From Cytophagales bacterium (GTDB lineage: Bacteria; Bacteroidota; Bacteroidia; Cytophagales; 172606-1): a DNA stretch of 64,000 nt. Made by a program: the position numbers and the translations under genes. This document shows, one piece after another, positions 35,932 to 46,381 of the stretch. Every line of letters begins with the position of its first letter. The first letter of the stretch is position 1. The stretch spans positions 1 to 64,000 of the forward strand of contig JAUJNL010000011.1 of the NCBI GenBank assembly GCA_030448185.1. Reading direction: 5' to 3'. The notes below the pieces were generated by a model. The model did not search any database and was not told where the DNA came from. It saw only the letters and a program-made list of their open reading frames with translations.

Positions 35932-38347
35932 GTGTTACCCGAGCATAAGGATTCTACCGATAACCCGCAGGATTTCCAGTTTCTGGCTGATAGTTTGCCC
36001 CAGTTAATCTGGGTTACCGGACCGGATGGCAACCACATTTACTACAACCAGCGCTGGTATGAATATACCGGACTCGATTACGAGCAGTCCCGCAACCAGG
36101 GTTGGAGTCTGGTGCTACATCCGGAGGACTACCAGCGCACGCTTGAAGTCTGGCGATATTCTCTCATGACAGGAGAGCCGTACCAGATCGAGTATCGTTT
36201 CCGCCGCTACGATGGGGTTTATCGCTGGTTCTTGGGACAAGCCCTACCCCAAAAGACCTGCACGGTAACATTATCAAGTGGTTTGGTACCTGTACTGACA
36301 TTCACGAGCAGAAGCTGATCCAAGCGGCGCTACAGGAGAGCGGGCAGCGGGAGAAGGCTGCCCTGGAAGCCGAGCGGTCCCGGCTGTATAAACTATTTAT
36401 GCAAGCCCCTGCCGGTATTGCTCTTTTGAAAGGGCCCGACTTGGTTTACCAGATGGCTAACCAAACCTACTACCAAATCCTGGGCAGAACATCGGATATC
36501 CTCAGTAAACCCGGGCGGAAGCCTTTCAGGAAGGAGTCGAGCAGGGAATCTGGGACTTGCTTGACCAGGTATACGCTTCGGGAGAACCCTTCGTGGGCAA
36601 AGATTTCAAAGCCTTCATCGACATGGATGGCCGGGGTGAACTTTCCGAGCAGTATTACGACTTTGTTTTCCAACCGGTAAAGGAAGGAGAAACGGTAGAA
36701 AGTATCCTGATTACGGCCCTTAATGTGACACACCAGGTCCAGGCCCGAAAAGCCGTCCTGGAACGGGAAGCGTATTTTCGGGAGATGGCCGATAGCGTAC
36801 CCGTCATGATCTGGGTTACCCGGTCTGACGGGTATTGCACGTATTTAAATAAGCCTTGGTATGATTACACCGGACAAACCGAGGAAGAAGCATTGGGGTC
36901 GGGCTGGCTCAAAGCTACTCATCCCGCAGATTTCTCCCGTAGCCAGCAGGCATTCCTCTCTGCCAATGCCCGGCAGGGGCCATTCTCGATACTCTACCGT
37001 CTTAAGGGAAAAGATGGCACGTATCGCTGGTTCTTAGATAAGGCAGATCCCAAGTTTGATCCGGCAGGTAACTTTGAAGGCTATATCGGGGTAGTGATTG
37101 ATGTAGATGAGCAGCAACGGGCCGAGCAGCGGCTTCAATTATCCGTCAGAGCTGGCCGGGTAGGCATTTTTGAATGGGACGTAGTCCACGACCGGGCTAC
37201 GTATTCGGACTTGTTGCAGGACATGTTTGGTTTGGAACCGGGCAGGTTTCAGGGAGAATTTGAGAACGCCTACCAGGTTTATCAAAGAATAATCTATCCT
37301 AAGGACCGTGACCAGGTTAATGAACAAGTGGCAAAGGCATTCAGTAACCGGGCGACCGAGTTTTACGTCGAGTTCCGGGTGGTAAAACCCGCCGGAGAAG
37401 TTGCTTGGATTGCCGAACGCGGAGAAATACTATACGAAGGGTCAAAGCCCCAACGAATGAACGGTACCTGCATTGATATTACCGAACGCAAGCAGGCCGA
37501 GGAAGCCCGGCAACGGATGGCTGAGGAATTAGCTGCCCTCAATGAAGAGCTATCCGCAGCCAATGAGGAGATACAGGCAGCCAATGAGGAACTCAGCCAG
37601 TCCAACGGGAAACTTACGCTCATTAATGCTGATTTGGATAACTTTATTTACACGGCCTCCCATGATTTAAAAGCCCCCATCTTAAACATTGAAGGCTTAA
37701 TGAAGGTGCTCTCCCGAAGAATTTCGAAGCTCTCCGGCCAGGATGAGCAATTAGAGAAGATGTTTACGCTGATGGAAGATTCAGTCATTCGCTTCAAGGA
37801 GACCATCAATGATTTAACGGATGTTGCCCGGATTGGGAAGCAATTGGACCAGGAGAGCGAGTCCGTAGACTTACTGGAAGTGGTCGAGGCAACCTTACTG
37901 GACTTACAACAGCCGGTAGATGAATCAGGAGCCCAGATTGAATCTCGCCTGGAAGCTTGTCCTTCTATCGTATTTCCCCGTAAAAATCTAAAAAGTATTG
38001 TGTACAACCTGCTTTCCAATGCCATTAAGTACCGTGATCCTAACCGAACTCCTCATATTACCCTGACCTGCCAGCCAGACCGGAATTACCTGGTGCTCCA
38101 GGTTCAAGATAATGGCCTGGGGATGGACACAAGCAATCCGGATAAAATTTTCGGGATGTTCAAGCGTCTGCACGCCCATGTGGAAGGCACGGGGATTGGC
38201 CTGTATATTGTCAAGAAAATGATCGAGAACGCTGGGGGCAAAATCGAAGTGGAGAGCACAGTGGGCCAAGGCTCTACTTTTAGAGTCTATTTCAAACGGT
38301 CAGGAGGGCTTTATACAAACTTTACGATCAGTTTTCGGATAGGCTAG
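35932..38347 (+). CDS. Multi-PAS sensor histidine kinase, two frameshifts
   Basis: Joined across two breaks this is an approximately 805-residue cytoplasmic kinase with no membrane segment. PAS 1: FLADSLPQLIWVTGPDGNHI to YRWFLGQALP. PAS 2: LFMQAPAGIALLKGPDLVYQ. PAS 3: MADSVPVMIWVTRSDGYCTY to YRWFLDKADP. PAS 4: VRAGRVGIFEWDVVHDRATY to GTCIDITERK. A coiled coil (ELAALNEELSAANEEIQAAN) leads to the phospho-acceptor box FIYTASHDLKAPILNIEG, N-box VYNLLSNAIKYRDPN and GTGIGLYIVKKMIENAGG. The breaks are near 36250 and 36515; the second is a GGG to GG loss. The start at 35932 is GTG. No response regulator is adjacent. Likely functional if the breaks are sequence errors. Confidence 0.82.
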
Positions 38348-38570
38348 AGAACGAAGTCATGCTTACAAACAGTTTAAAACCGCTACCCATCCCTGGGAGC
38401 AGATTAACTGACAGTTGAATGTACTTAAGCTATTGGGGAGGCCCATTTACAATCTAATAAACGAAGGCAAGTTCAGTTGAAAGTTTTATAGAAGGGCCAT
38501 AGTTATTTTTTGTACTTTCTTTGAATTTAACCCATCACTACTTAAAAGCACGATTGACTGAGTCAGGCAC

Positions 38571-38603
38571 AAAAAAGGCTGGGGTAAAGTCCCAGCCTTT
38601 TTT
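38571..38603. terminator. Bidirectional terminator
   Basis: A hairpin with arms GGCTGGG/CCCAGCC is flanked by AAAAAA on one side and TTTTTT on the other, so it can end transcription of both the PAS kinase and the convergent ELW-repeat gene. Confidence 0.9.
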
Positions 38604-38640
38604 GGAGCGATTTGGGTAGTACTTTTCAATATTAGTGTTA

Positions 38641-41600
38641 TTAGCGTTTAACAAACCGCAGCACCCGGGGTCCCTGCCCGGTATTAATCCGTAACAGGTA
38701 GAGTCCCGGAGAGAGGGAACCAACCCTGATCTGGAATTCATTTTTGCCGGTTATCCGGTGCGTATTCTGAAGATAGGTCTTCCCAGCAGCATCCGTGATG
38801 GCAGTGGCAGTAACCGCACCAAGGGGTATCCCCGTCAATTGCACAGACAAGCGTTCAGCCGTCGGATTCGGATACAGCGTAGCTTCCATGCCACTTCTTT
38901 CTGCCGGCTGACGGGCGGCTATCCGGGCGGCGGAAGTTGTTGTTGCGGCTGCGGGAACTACTTCAATGGCTGACACTTTGGGTAAATCAGCGGAGCCCTT
39001 TACGAAGTCAATGGTTAAGGTGCCATCGGTTACGCTTACGGCGAAAGTCTCCTGCACGGCAGTAGCTGCGCCCCCGGCCTTACTGAAAATGTCGTAATCC
39101 GTCAGTTTACGTTCTCCTTCCATATCCACGTTGAACTGACGGGCACCGGCTCCGCTGCCTTCACTAAGGTAGCCCCAGTAGATTTCGGCAAAGTGCAGGA
39201 TTACCTGATAAGTGCCATTGCTTACCGGCAGGTTGTAGGTGAACTCGCCGTAGCGTTCCGTTTGATAGAGTTCGTCGGCATCCGTGCCCGCAATACTCGT
39301 TTCGGCCGACACGGCAAAAGTACTGCCACCCGTTGCGTATTGGTCTTCGCTAAATGGACGACCATCCGGAGTGGTATAACTTCCTCCCCCCGCATTCAGT
39401 CGCAGCGCACCAGCAGTAGTTGATCCCTCCACGGTAATGACTGCCGGCTGCGCTAATGCCGCTTCAGTGCAGCCTGAAGCAACCACCGTAAAGACGTTTT
39501 CTCCAAGTGAGAGACTTATGGCCGGAACCGTAAAGGTGAGATTTTCACCAGTACCGGCCACGGCAGCGCTTAGCGTAGAGTTACCCGAACCTAGCCGGTA
39601 AGTTACGCCAACCTGCGTACCGCTTACCGTTACCGTAGCATCCTGACCGGGCGCAACGGTACTTCCCTGCACCGCGAGGGATACATCCGGGAAGAGACAG
39701 TTTACCGGATCGTACTTCCATAGTTCAAATCCATAGCCACCACCTGAAGCAGTAAAATACAACACGCCGTTTACTTCGGTCAAACTAGTGATGGGGGTAG
39801 TAGAGATATTGCTGGCATTGAAATCACTTACTCGCTGCGTGCCTTCGGCCGTACCGTCACTACGCCACAGTTCCTGACCAGTAGCACCGTCCTGGGCCAG
39901 GAAAAGCAGGGTTCCATTTACCGAAGTCAGATTAGAAACTGCGGAGCTACCGGCTCCGGGATTAATATCTTTGACCAATACGGTTCCCGCTTCCGTACCA
40001 TCACTCTTCCAGAGTTCGCGGCCTCCCTGCGCATCCGTAGCGGCAAAGTAGAACACTCCATTCAAGTATGTAAAGCCTCCCGGACCAGCGCTTAGGGCAC
40101 CCGGATTAATATCTTTGACCAATACGGTTCCCTCGGCTGTACCGTCAGTTTTCCATAATTCACGGCCTGTATCCGGCGTAAAGGCGGAGAAGTAGAGGCT
40201 TCCATTAATGATCTGTAAACTACCCGGATCGGAACCAGCATTACCGGGATAGAGATCTGCTACCCGGAAAGTTCCGCTGGTAGTACCGTCACTACGCCAC
40301 AGTTCCCGGCCTCCGGTACCATCCACTGCCGTAAAATAAAGCAGGTCGTTAAAAACCACCAGATTGGCCGGACTTGAACTATTAGGAATCGGCCGGCCGT
40401 ACATAATGCCGGTGCCGGGGTAAATATCTTTTACCAACTGCGTTCCGCCTGCGGTGCCATCACTCTTCCAAAGCTCTTCATTGGCGCTTCCGTCTACGGC
40501 GGAGAATAAAAGGGTACCGTTAAAATTGGTCAGGTCTGAGGGACTAGAGTTGCGCGTAAGTAGGGTACCTCCCAGGTATAAGCCTAAATTGATATCTTTG
40601 ACCAGTACCGTACCGGCCTCCGTACCATCCGTTTTCCATAATTCAACACCGGTTGCGACATTACCAGCGGCAAAATAAATTACTCCGTTTACTTCCGTAA
40701 AACCATTCGGACTAGACCCGTTTGCTCCGGGGTTAATGTCTTTGACCAGTACTGTACCCGCTTCCGTACCATCACTCTTCCAAAGCTCAGGACCCGTTGT
40801 GCCGTCATCAGCACTAAAGTAAAGGGTGCCGTTGATCTCGCGGAGAAATTGCGGAACCGCATTACCCATGCCAGGGTTAATGTCTTTTAATAGTACCGTG
40901 CCGGCCTCAGTACCATCACTCTTCCAGAGTTCATTGCCCGTGGTTCCTTCATTGGCCGAGAAGAAAAGCGTGCCACCTACGTTGAGCAAATTGCGGGGAT
41001 AGGCATCAGCCGTTCTGGAAGAAGTCTCTGAAGGTTTTTTTACCATTACTGTACCTTCTTCCGTACCATCACTCCGGAAAAGATAATTCCCTGTTGCAGT
41101 ATGGGCCGAAAAATACAGCAGATCATTCATCACAACCAGATCTTCGGGGATGCCCTGACCCACTCCCGGATTGATGTCTTTTACTAGTTGGGTCCCCGAC
41201 TGAGTACCATCGGTTTTATAGAGTTCCCGACCGAGGTCACCTGTGTAAGCCGTAAAATAAATGATCCCACTCCCCCCCGTGATTTCCTGCGGAAAAGAGC
41301 TTAATTGACCCGGATTGGCATCCGCTACCAGTTGGGTACCTTCGTTCGTCCCATCCGTCCGCCATAACTCGGCCCCCACCGTATTATTCATGGCTGTAAA
41401 GTAGAGTAAATTGCCAATTACCGTCAGATTGAAAGGCGTTGAGCTAGCGGAACCAGGATTAATATCTGTCACTAGTACCGTACCCGCTTCCGTGCCGTCG
41501 CTTTTCCAGAGCTCCTGGCCGCTGATAAGGTCATTCGCAGCAAAATAGAGCTCCCCCTTATAGTTGGTAATCTGTTGAATCAGAAGAGAGGCGCCTGAAC

Positions 41601-42462
41601 GGGTGACAAACTCCTTCACTAGTACCGTACCCGTCTCAGTGCCGTCGCTCCTCCAGAGCCCAGCATTGGTAGAGCCATCTCCGGTAGCAAAGTATAAGGT
41701 TCCGTTGAGTTCAGTCAGGTAAGAGATTGAGTTCGTATTACCGGTTCCGGGGTTAATATCCTTCACTAGTACGGTTCCCTCAGCAGTGCCGTCGCTCTTC
41801 CAGAGTTCGCGGCCGGTTGCCGGATCATAAGCCGAAAAGTACAGCGTGCCATTGAGGGCAAATAAATTAGTAGGATCGGCGCTTCCAGCTCCGGGATTAA
41901 TGTCTTTGACCAGTACCGTGCCGGCTTCGGTCCCGTCACTCCGCCAGAGCTCCGTACCATACTCATCCGGGAAAACGAAGTAAAGGCCCCCATCTACCGG
42001 CGTGAGGTAGAACCGGGGGATGACCGTGATGGGCGTATCCGGCAAGTTCTTTACGCGGACCGTTCCCTGCGGCGTACCATCACTTTTGTACAGATCCCAA
42101 CCTGTGGTTCCATTATCGGCCATGAAAAAAAATTCGCTGCCCACCCGGGTAAGTTCCCGGGCATTGGAACTCCCGGTTCCCGGATTTACGTCTTTGACCA
42201 GTACCGTTCCGGCTTCGGTGCCGTCACTCTTCCATAACTCACGACCGGTTGCCGGGTCGTAGGCCGAAAAGTACAGCGTGCCATTCAGTTCAATCAAATC
42301 TTCCGGTGTCGGACTAAACAATGAGCTGCCGGCGGCACTGGTATTAATATCCTTTACCAGAGTAGGCTGGGCCAGCAGCGGCTGAACAGCCAGCAACAGC
42401 AGCGTCAGGAACCATGCAACAGAAAGTTGTACCTTGTTGCCAGATAAGTAGTTGTACTGCAT
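38641..42462 (-). CDS. Giant secreted ELWxxDGT-repeat protein with malectin and T9SS sorting domains
   Basis: The start at 42462 opens a signal peptide (VAWFLTLLLLAVQPLLAQ) and gives 1273 residues; the upstream extension is not needed. The first 900 or so residues hold about 17 copies of a roughly 46-48-residue unit ending ELWKSDGTEAGTVLVKDINP, expected to form a beta-propeller-like structure. A spacer with VTVSGTQVGVTYRLGSG follows, then a malectin-like carbohydrate-binding domain (LRLNAGGGSYTTPDGRPFSE, TYQVILHFAEIYWG, LTIDFVKGSADLPKVSAIEV) and a type A T9SS sorting domain (LYPNPTAERLSVQL to GLYLLRINTGQGPRVLRFVK). It is therefore probably exported through the type IX system and held at the surface. 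Ligand unknown. No frameshift in 3.8 kb. Confidence 0.92.
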   Translation of the reverse strand: MQYNYLSGNKVQLSVAWFLTLLLLAVQPLLAQPTLVKDINTSAAGSSLFSPTPEDLIELNGTLYFSAYDPATGRELWKSDGTEAGTVLVKDVNPGTGSSNARELTRVGSEFFFMADNGTTGWDLYKSDGTPQGTVRVKNLPDTPITVIPRFYLTPVDGGLYFVFPDEYGTELWRSDGTEAGTVLVKDINPGAGSADPTNLFALNGTLYFSAYDPATGRELWKSDGTAEGTVLVKDINPGTGNTNSISYLTELNGTLYFATGDGSTNAGLWRSDGTETGTVLVKEFVTRSGASLLIQQITNYKGELYFAANDLISGQELWKSDGTEAGTVLVTDINPGSASSTPFNLTVIGNLLYFTAMNNTVGAELWRTDGTNEGTQLVADANPGQLSSFPQEITGGSGIIYFTAYTGDLGRELYKTDGTQSGTQLVKDINPGVGQGIPEDLVVMNDLLYFSAHTATGNYLFRSDGTEEGTVMVKKPSETSSRTADAYPRNLLNVGGTLFFSANEGTTGNELWKSDGTEAGTVLLKDINPGMGNAVPQFLREINGTLYFSADDGTTGPELWKSDGTEAGTVLVKDINPGANGSSPNGFTEVNGVIYFAAGNVATGVELWKTDGTEAGTVLVKDINLGLYLGGTLLTRNSSPSDLTNFNGTLLFSAVDGSANEELWKSDGTAGGTQLVKDIYPGTGIMYGRPIPNSSSPANLVVFNDLLYFTAVDGTGGRELWRSDGTTSGTFRVADLYPGNAGSDPGSLQIINGSLYFSAFTPDTGRELWKTDGTAEGTVLVKDINPGALSAGPGGFTYLNGVFYFAATDAQGGRELWKSDGTEAGTVLVKDINPGAGSSAVSNLTSVNGTLLFLAQDGATGQELWRSDGTAEGTQRVSDFNASNISTTPITSLTEVNGVLYFTASGGGYGFELWKYDPVNCLFPDVSLAVQGSTVAPGQDATVTVSGTQVGVTYRLGSGNSTLSAAVAGTGENLTFTVPAISLSLGENVFTVVASGCTEAALAQPAVITVEGSTTAGALRLNAGGGSYTTPDGRPFSEDQYATGGSTFAVSAETSIAGTDADELYQTERYGEFTYNLPVSNGTYQVILHFAEIYWGYLSEGSGAGARQFNVDMEGERKLTDYDIFSKAGGAATAVQETFAVSVTDGTLTIDFVKGSADLPKVSAIEVVPAAATTTSAARIAARQPAERSGMEATLYPNPTAERLSVQLTGIPLGAVTATAITDAAGKTYLQNTHRITGKNEFQIRVGSLSPGLYLLRINTGQGPRVLRFVKR
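39800..42330 (-). repeat. Internal DNA repeats of the ELWxxDGT gene
   Basis: About 17 diverged direct repeats, mostly 135-160 bases apart, each with a core such as CTTTGACCAGTACCGT on the plus strand. Near-identical units lie next to each other (for example around 40730 and 40870), so the number of copies could be mis-assembled. Confidence 0.8.
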
Positions 42463-42830
42463 AAATAGATTGGGTTGGTAATAGGTATGAAAAATGATAT
42501 GGGTTTTTAAATGACAATGTTCGGAGGAAATAAACATTCTCTTACGCATCTGAGAACCGTTTAAAAGGGCGATTAACGCAGCATACCCGTTTAAGGGCTG
42601 GCAGTTGTTACAGGGATAGTCCCTGATTTCAAGATTAAATCTCTCCGGAAACCGGACATAAAATCAATCAGCCCGTGACGATGGTAAATGACCCGAGCAG
42701 CAATAATGAAGATAAACCAGAATTTAATCTGTTACCTATGTCTGAAATACAAGAATACGACTATTGTTAAAACCTGCCAATAGCTTATTTCATAAAAAAT
42801 ACTCTTTTTTTGCTAGTATTACTCAGTAAA

Positions 42831-43209
42831 TTAAGTTTTCTCTTTGGGCTCTTTTCCGGTGCCTTGCACATACCCCAGGAAGCCATTCTTATGCAGCCCG
42901 TCTTTCACCATGGCATTCCAGGCTTTGGCAATAATGGGCCGGTAGGTATTTTCGTCCAGCAATCCCTGACGTACGCCCCAGACCATCCCGTACACAAACA
43001 GGGCCGTACCCGTGAGTTCTTTCCCGCCGAAGTTGGTAGGATCATGCAGACTCACGTTCCAGAATCCGTCGGGCCGCTGTATGGGCACCAGGGCTTTAAC
43101 CAGAAGCAGGCTGGCCTAAACTAAAGAGCAGCGCAGCAGTGGTAAGCCAGCCGAGTCTTCTTCCGGCCGGAAACATCAGTTGTTGAGTCGTATAAATGGT
43201 TTGTTTCAT
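42831..43209 (-). pseudogene. GH88/GH105 glycosyl hydrolase with large internal deletion
   Basis: The 3' part encodes VKALVPIQRPDGFWNVSLHD, KELTGTALFVYGMVWGVRQGLLD and AWNAMVKDGLHKNGFLGYVQ, the C-terminal third of an unsaturated rhamnogalacturonyl hydrolase of the YteR type. Directly upstream a different phase starts with MKQTIYTTQQL at 43209 and a signal-peptide-like segment (WLTTAALLFSLGQPAS). In a complete gene some 200-250 residues of the (alpha/alpha)6 barrel, with the catalytic Asp, lie between these parts; they are missing. Either a deletion joined the two ends or the assembly collapsed. The product, if any, cannot be active. Confidence 0.65.
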
Positions 43210-43259
43210 TCTTGATAATACTATTTTATGTTTGAGAAAGCAGGGCTTACTAAAGGAGC

Positions 43260-43354
43260 AAGACTTCAGTCTTGTGCCCCTAAGTAGTTGCCAGTCTCTG
43301 ACTGGCAGGAAGTCGGAGACTTCCTTTTATTTGTCGGCATAAGACTGAAGTCTT
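43260..43354. repeat. Cluster of four short palindromes
   Basis: AAGACTTCAGTCTT (43260-43273), GCCAGT/ACTGGC around CTCTG (43290-43306), AAGTC/GACTT (43310-43322) and AAGACTGAAGTCTT (43341-43354). The outer two are related. The block lies between the GH88 remnant and the GH106 gene and resembles a REP-type cluster. Confidence 0.65.
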
Positions 43355-43408
43355 ACGCCAGTAGTGGAAAGCAGGGGGCGGGCTTATTGATAGCGGCTAC
43401 CAACCATG

Positions 43409-46237
43409 TCATTGCCTTCGGGTATCTTTTTTCAGCGGTATCAGCGTCACGGAGCCTAACAATCCGGAGGGTTGGGGTTTCCATTTCGAAGCATCAAATG
43501 GAGCATAGTTAATATTTACGAAATTGATTTCGTGGTATTTGCGCCACTCTATGCCTTTCTGGTCCATATCCCGGATGCGGTTGGCCATGAGATTTGCCAC
43601 TTCAATGGTCAGGGTATTGTTACCCGCTTTCAGGTATTTGCCAATCCTGCCCCCAAAAGGAATGCTCCACCAGATGCCGGCATCCTGCCCGTTTACCCAA
43701 ACGTGGGCACTTTCCCGTACTTCACCCAGTTGCAGCAGGTATTCATCCGCTCTCCCGGATGGCAGCTTGAATTGAATGGTGTACCGGCCGGTACCCGAAA
43801 AAGCAACCGCCCTTTTATCCGGTAATTCCGTCCAGGAAAGGAGTTCTTTTAACGTTTGGTCGGCGGGTAGTTCGGGCCCGCCCTCAGTGAAATGCAAGGC
43901 CCATTCCCCTTTATCTCAATCGGGTTTCCGGCCGGTTCCGCATATAACCAGGCATTTAACCCGGCCGGTTTTTCCTGTAAGGGTTGTAGAATCAAGGCTT
44001 CGCCCGGCTGCATTTGCACCCGTACTTTGTTTGATTCGCATCAGGCATACTAGCGGCTAGTCCGGCGTTTCCCGTTTGAGGATCAAGTATAGTTACTGAT
44101 TGGGCCTGGATATTAAGCGGAATTTCCGCATCAACCGGTTTAGGAGTATGGTTGACCAGATAATAATATTTCCCATCCGGTGTGGACCGGCGGATAAATT
44201 TAAGTCCGGTATCGGTTAATACTTCCCGGCGGATTCCCTTATGTTCCAGGGCCTTCTGTACATCCGGCGATAGCAGGATTTGTCCTTTTCCCTGTTGTGC
44301 CTGTTTAATATCACCCGCCCCTGAAAAAGATATGCCATTTAACATTTTTTTCAACTGCTGCCGCCGGTTTTCTACGTCATGCAAGCCGGGTACATCTTCG
44401 GGCAGTTGCTGGAAAATTACAGTAGCCCCTTCGTTAGCTAACCGCAACAAGTGGCCAAGCGTAGCTAAAGGCATATACCGGGTCTTCGGAACAATCAGTA
44501 CCTGATGCTCAGGAGCAGAAGTAGTGGTACGGATGGTACCATTATGCACCGCTGCCTGGGCTACCATCTTATCCGACACGAAATCCAGGGAGTAGCCGGT
44601 CTTCATCAATTGAGTCACCTGTTGGTAGAAAGCAGTCGGATGCAGCCACTCGTCAATGTCGTGCACTTTGATGAGCATTTCCATTCCTTCCGGTTTGCTC
44701 CAGGCGTCATAAATAGGCCAGTACACCAGTAGTTCGTTGTCCGGTGTGCGGCCTGGAGCACCGATTGGCAGCGGGTAATGTATTCGTTCAGTCCTTTTAC
44801 ATGCGGCCACCAACTGTTGGCTGGCGTAAGATTAACCGAAGCATAAAATAGCCAACCTGGCCAGGCTACCCCCTCGGGTGAATACGTGGTACCATGGTAA
44901 AACACGTGGTTTACCCCGGAAAGAAACAACTGCTCTACTTCCGGCTTGCCCTGCGACAAAGAAGTTTTGAAGTGCTCAGTCAGCCAAGTAAAGGTTTCGG
45001 AGGAAATACGCGGCCGACCGGCCAGGTGTCCGGCCGAAGAAGCAAACTTAAGCATCACCGGGTCCGGGTCGACATTGCGGATATCGGCGCTGTCACGGCG
45101 CAAGCCGGGAATTGAAAGTAGCTGGAGCCGAAGGTTTCGCACTCCGGAATATCTACGGCCGCGTACAAATCAAGCAGGTTTCCCGGAGAGCCGTGGGCCT
45201 GGTTTTTAGTGATGGCTCCCTGCTTATGCGCCCAATCGGTCCAGGGCTGGGTGAAGTTTTCCAGCAACATTTCGCCCATCGTTTCGCGGTAATCAGCCTT
45301 CAGCCGGGCAACCGTTTCCGTCTTTTTCTTTACCCGTTAATTCCCGCAGGTAATGACGTAAATCATAGCCGCGGCGGCGCTTAAACTCGTCGAAGAACTC
45401 GGGTGACCAGTCGGCACCGTACACTTCATAACTGTCATTGTAAAAGGCCCGGATGCGGGTGGGCTTGCCTTTAAATGCTTTCTCAAAATGATTGATATAC
45501 GTTTGCACCGCCACCGGTGAGAGGTGGTCTAAGGTATATCCTTCCCCTCCAGGAGCAGCTCTTTTTACCATCTGACGGATTTTTCCGCTAAAAGCCGCGT
45601 ACAAAGCCCAGTTTCCAGCGGTGGGCTTCCAGTTCAGGGTTCCATCTGTATCTACTTTGTCAAAAAGATTCAGTACATCCCCTTTTTCACCGTAGGCCAT
45701 CAGGGCTTGCAGCGGCGCACCCACCTCCTGCTGTTTGGGGTCTTTGACCAAAAGCTTCTCGGTCAGCATTTGTCCGGCTTTCAGCGAATAGGTTTGAATG
45801 ATTAATTTCGCGGCGGCATGGGAAGGGGTCACCTGCGGACCGCCGAAGGGCCAGCCGGTGCCCATCGTCAGGTCTACGCCCATTTCCAGGCTATGGGCTT
45901 TCTGCACGGTAACGTCCAGCATACGCAGCCACTGCGGGGAAAGGTAGGGAATATACCGGTTTTCGTAGCCTACTGCCCCGTAAATAGGAGCAATTTCCAC
46001 GCCTCCAATGCCAGCTTCAGCGTACTGACCCAGCAGTTTTTCAATGTTTTTCTCATCCACGGCATTGCCCATCCACCACCAGCGGGTCCAGGGTTTGTGC
46101 ACCTCGGTGACAGCGGGCCAGACTTGAGCAGTTTGCGTACTAACCGGGGCTTGACTAGCCCTCTGGGGTTGACGGCAGCCCATTCCTCCCCAGCAAATGA
46201 GCAGACCCAGGAGTAGTTGCAGACGGTTGGGTGGCAT
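43409..46237 (-). CDS. GH106-like alpha-L-rhamnosidase lipoprotein, about five frameshifts
   Basis: The 5' frame encodes a lipoprotein-type signal (LLLGLLICWGGMGCRQ) and HKPWTRWWWMGNAVDEKNIE, AGIGGVEIAPIYGAVGYENR, DLTMGTGWPFGGPQV and AFYNDSYEVYGADWSPEFFD, matching the N-terminal barrel of GH106 family enzymes. Later phases give ECETFGSSYF, SETFTWLTEHF, FYHGTTYSPEGVAWPGW and the C-terminal galactose-binding-like domain (GTGRYTIQFKLPSG, HVWVNGQDAGIWWSIPF, NTLTIEVANLMANRIRD). Breaks lie near 45305, 45125, 44770, 44040 and 43910, the last a lost G in a G-run. Full length is about 940 residues. It is expected to release L-rhamnose from pectin-type glycans outside the cell, feeding the rhamnose genes that follow. 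Confidence 0.78.
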
Positions 46238-46346
46238 TGGAACGAGTATTCAGGTGCGGTATAGCTAATGGTAAATATTGAATGCTAAAGGCTCAGAAGA
46301 TGAACTAGAATACTGGTGCAAGAATAATTCTTGTGCCGACAGATGA

Positions 46347-46372
46347 TAGAGACGCAATGCATTGCGTCTCTA
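46347..46372. repeat. 26-bp REP palindrome, copy A
   Basis: Perfect palindrome, half-site TAGAGACGCAATG. Identical to three copies around the REP-associated transposase at 60.2-60.8 kb. It lies in the short gap after the DUF4350 gene. Confidence 0.95.
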
Positions 46373-46381
46373 CGACTGCGG

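Noticed and set aside
38641-42462. Regularly spaced DNA repeats that could suggest a CRISPR array
   Set aside because: The repeats are in frame, encode ELWxxDGT units and are 135-160 bases apart with diverged copies; this is a protein repeat, not CRISPR.
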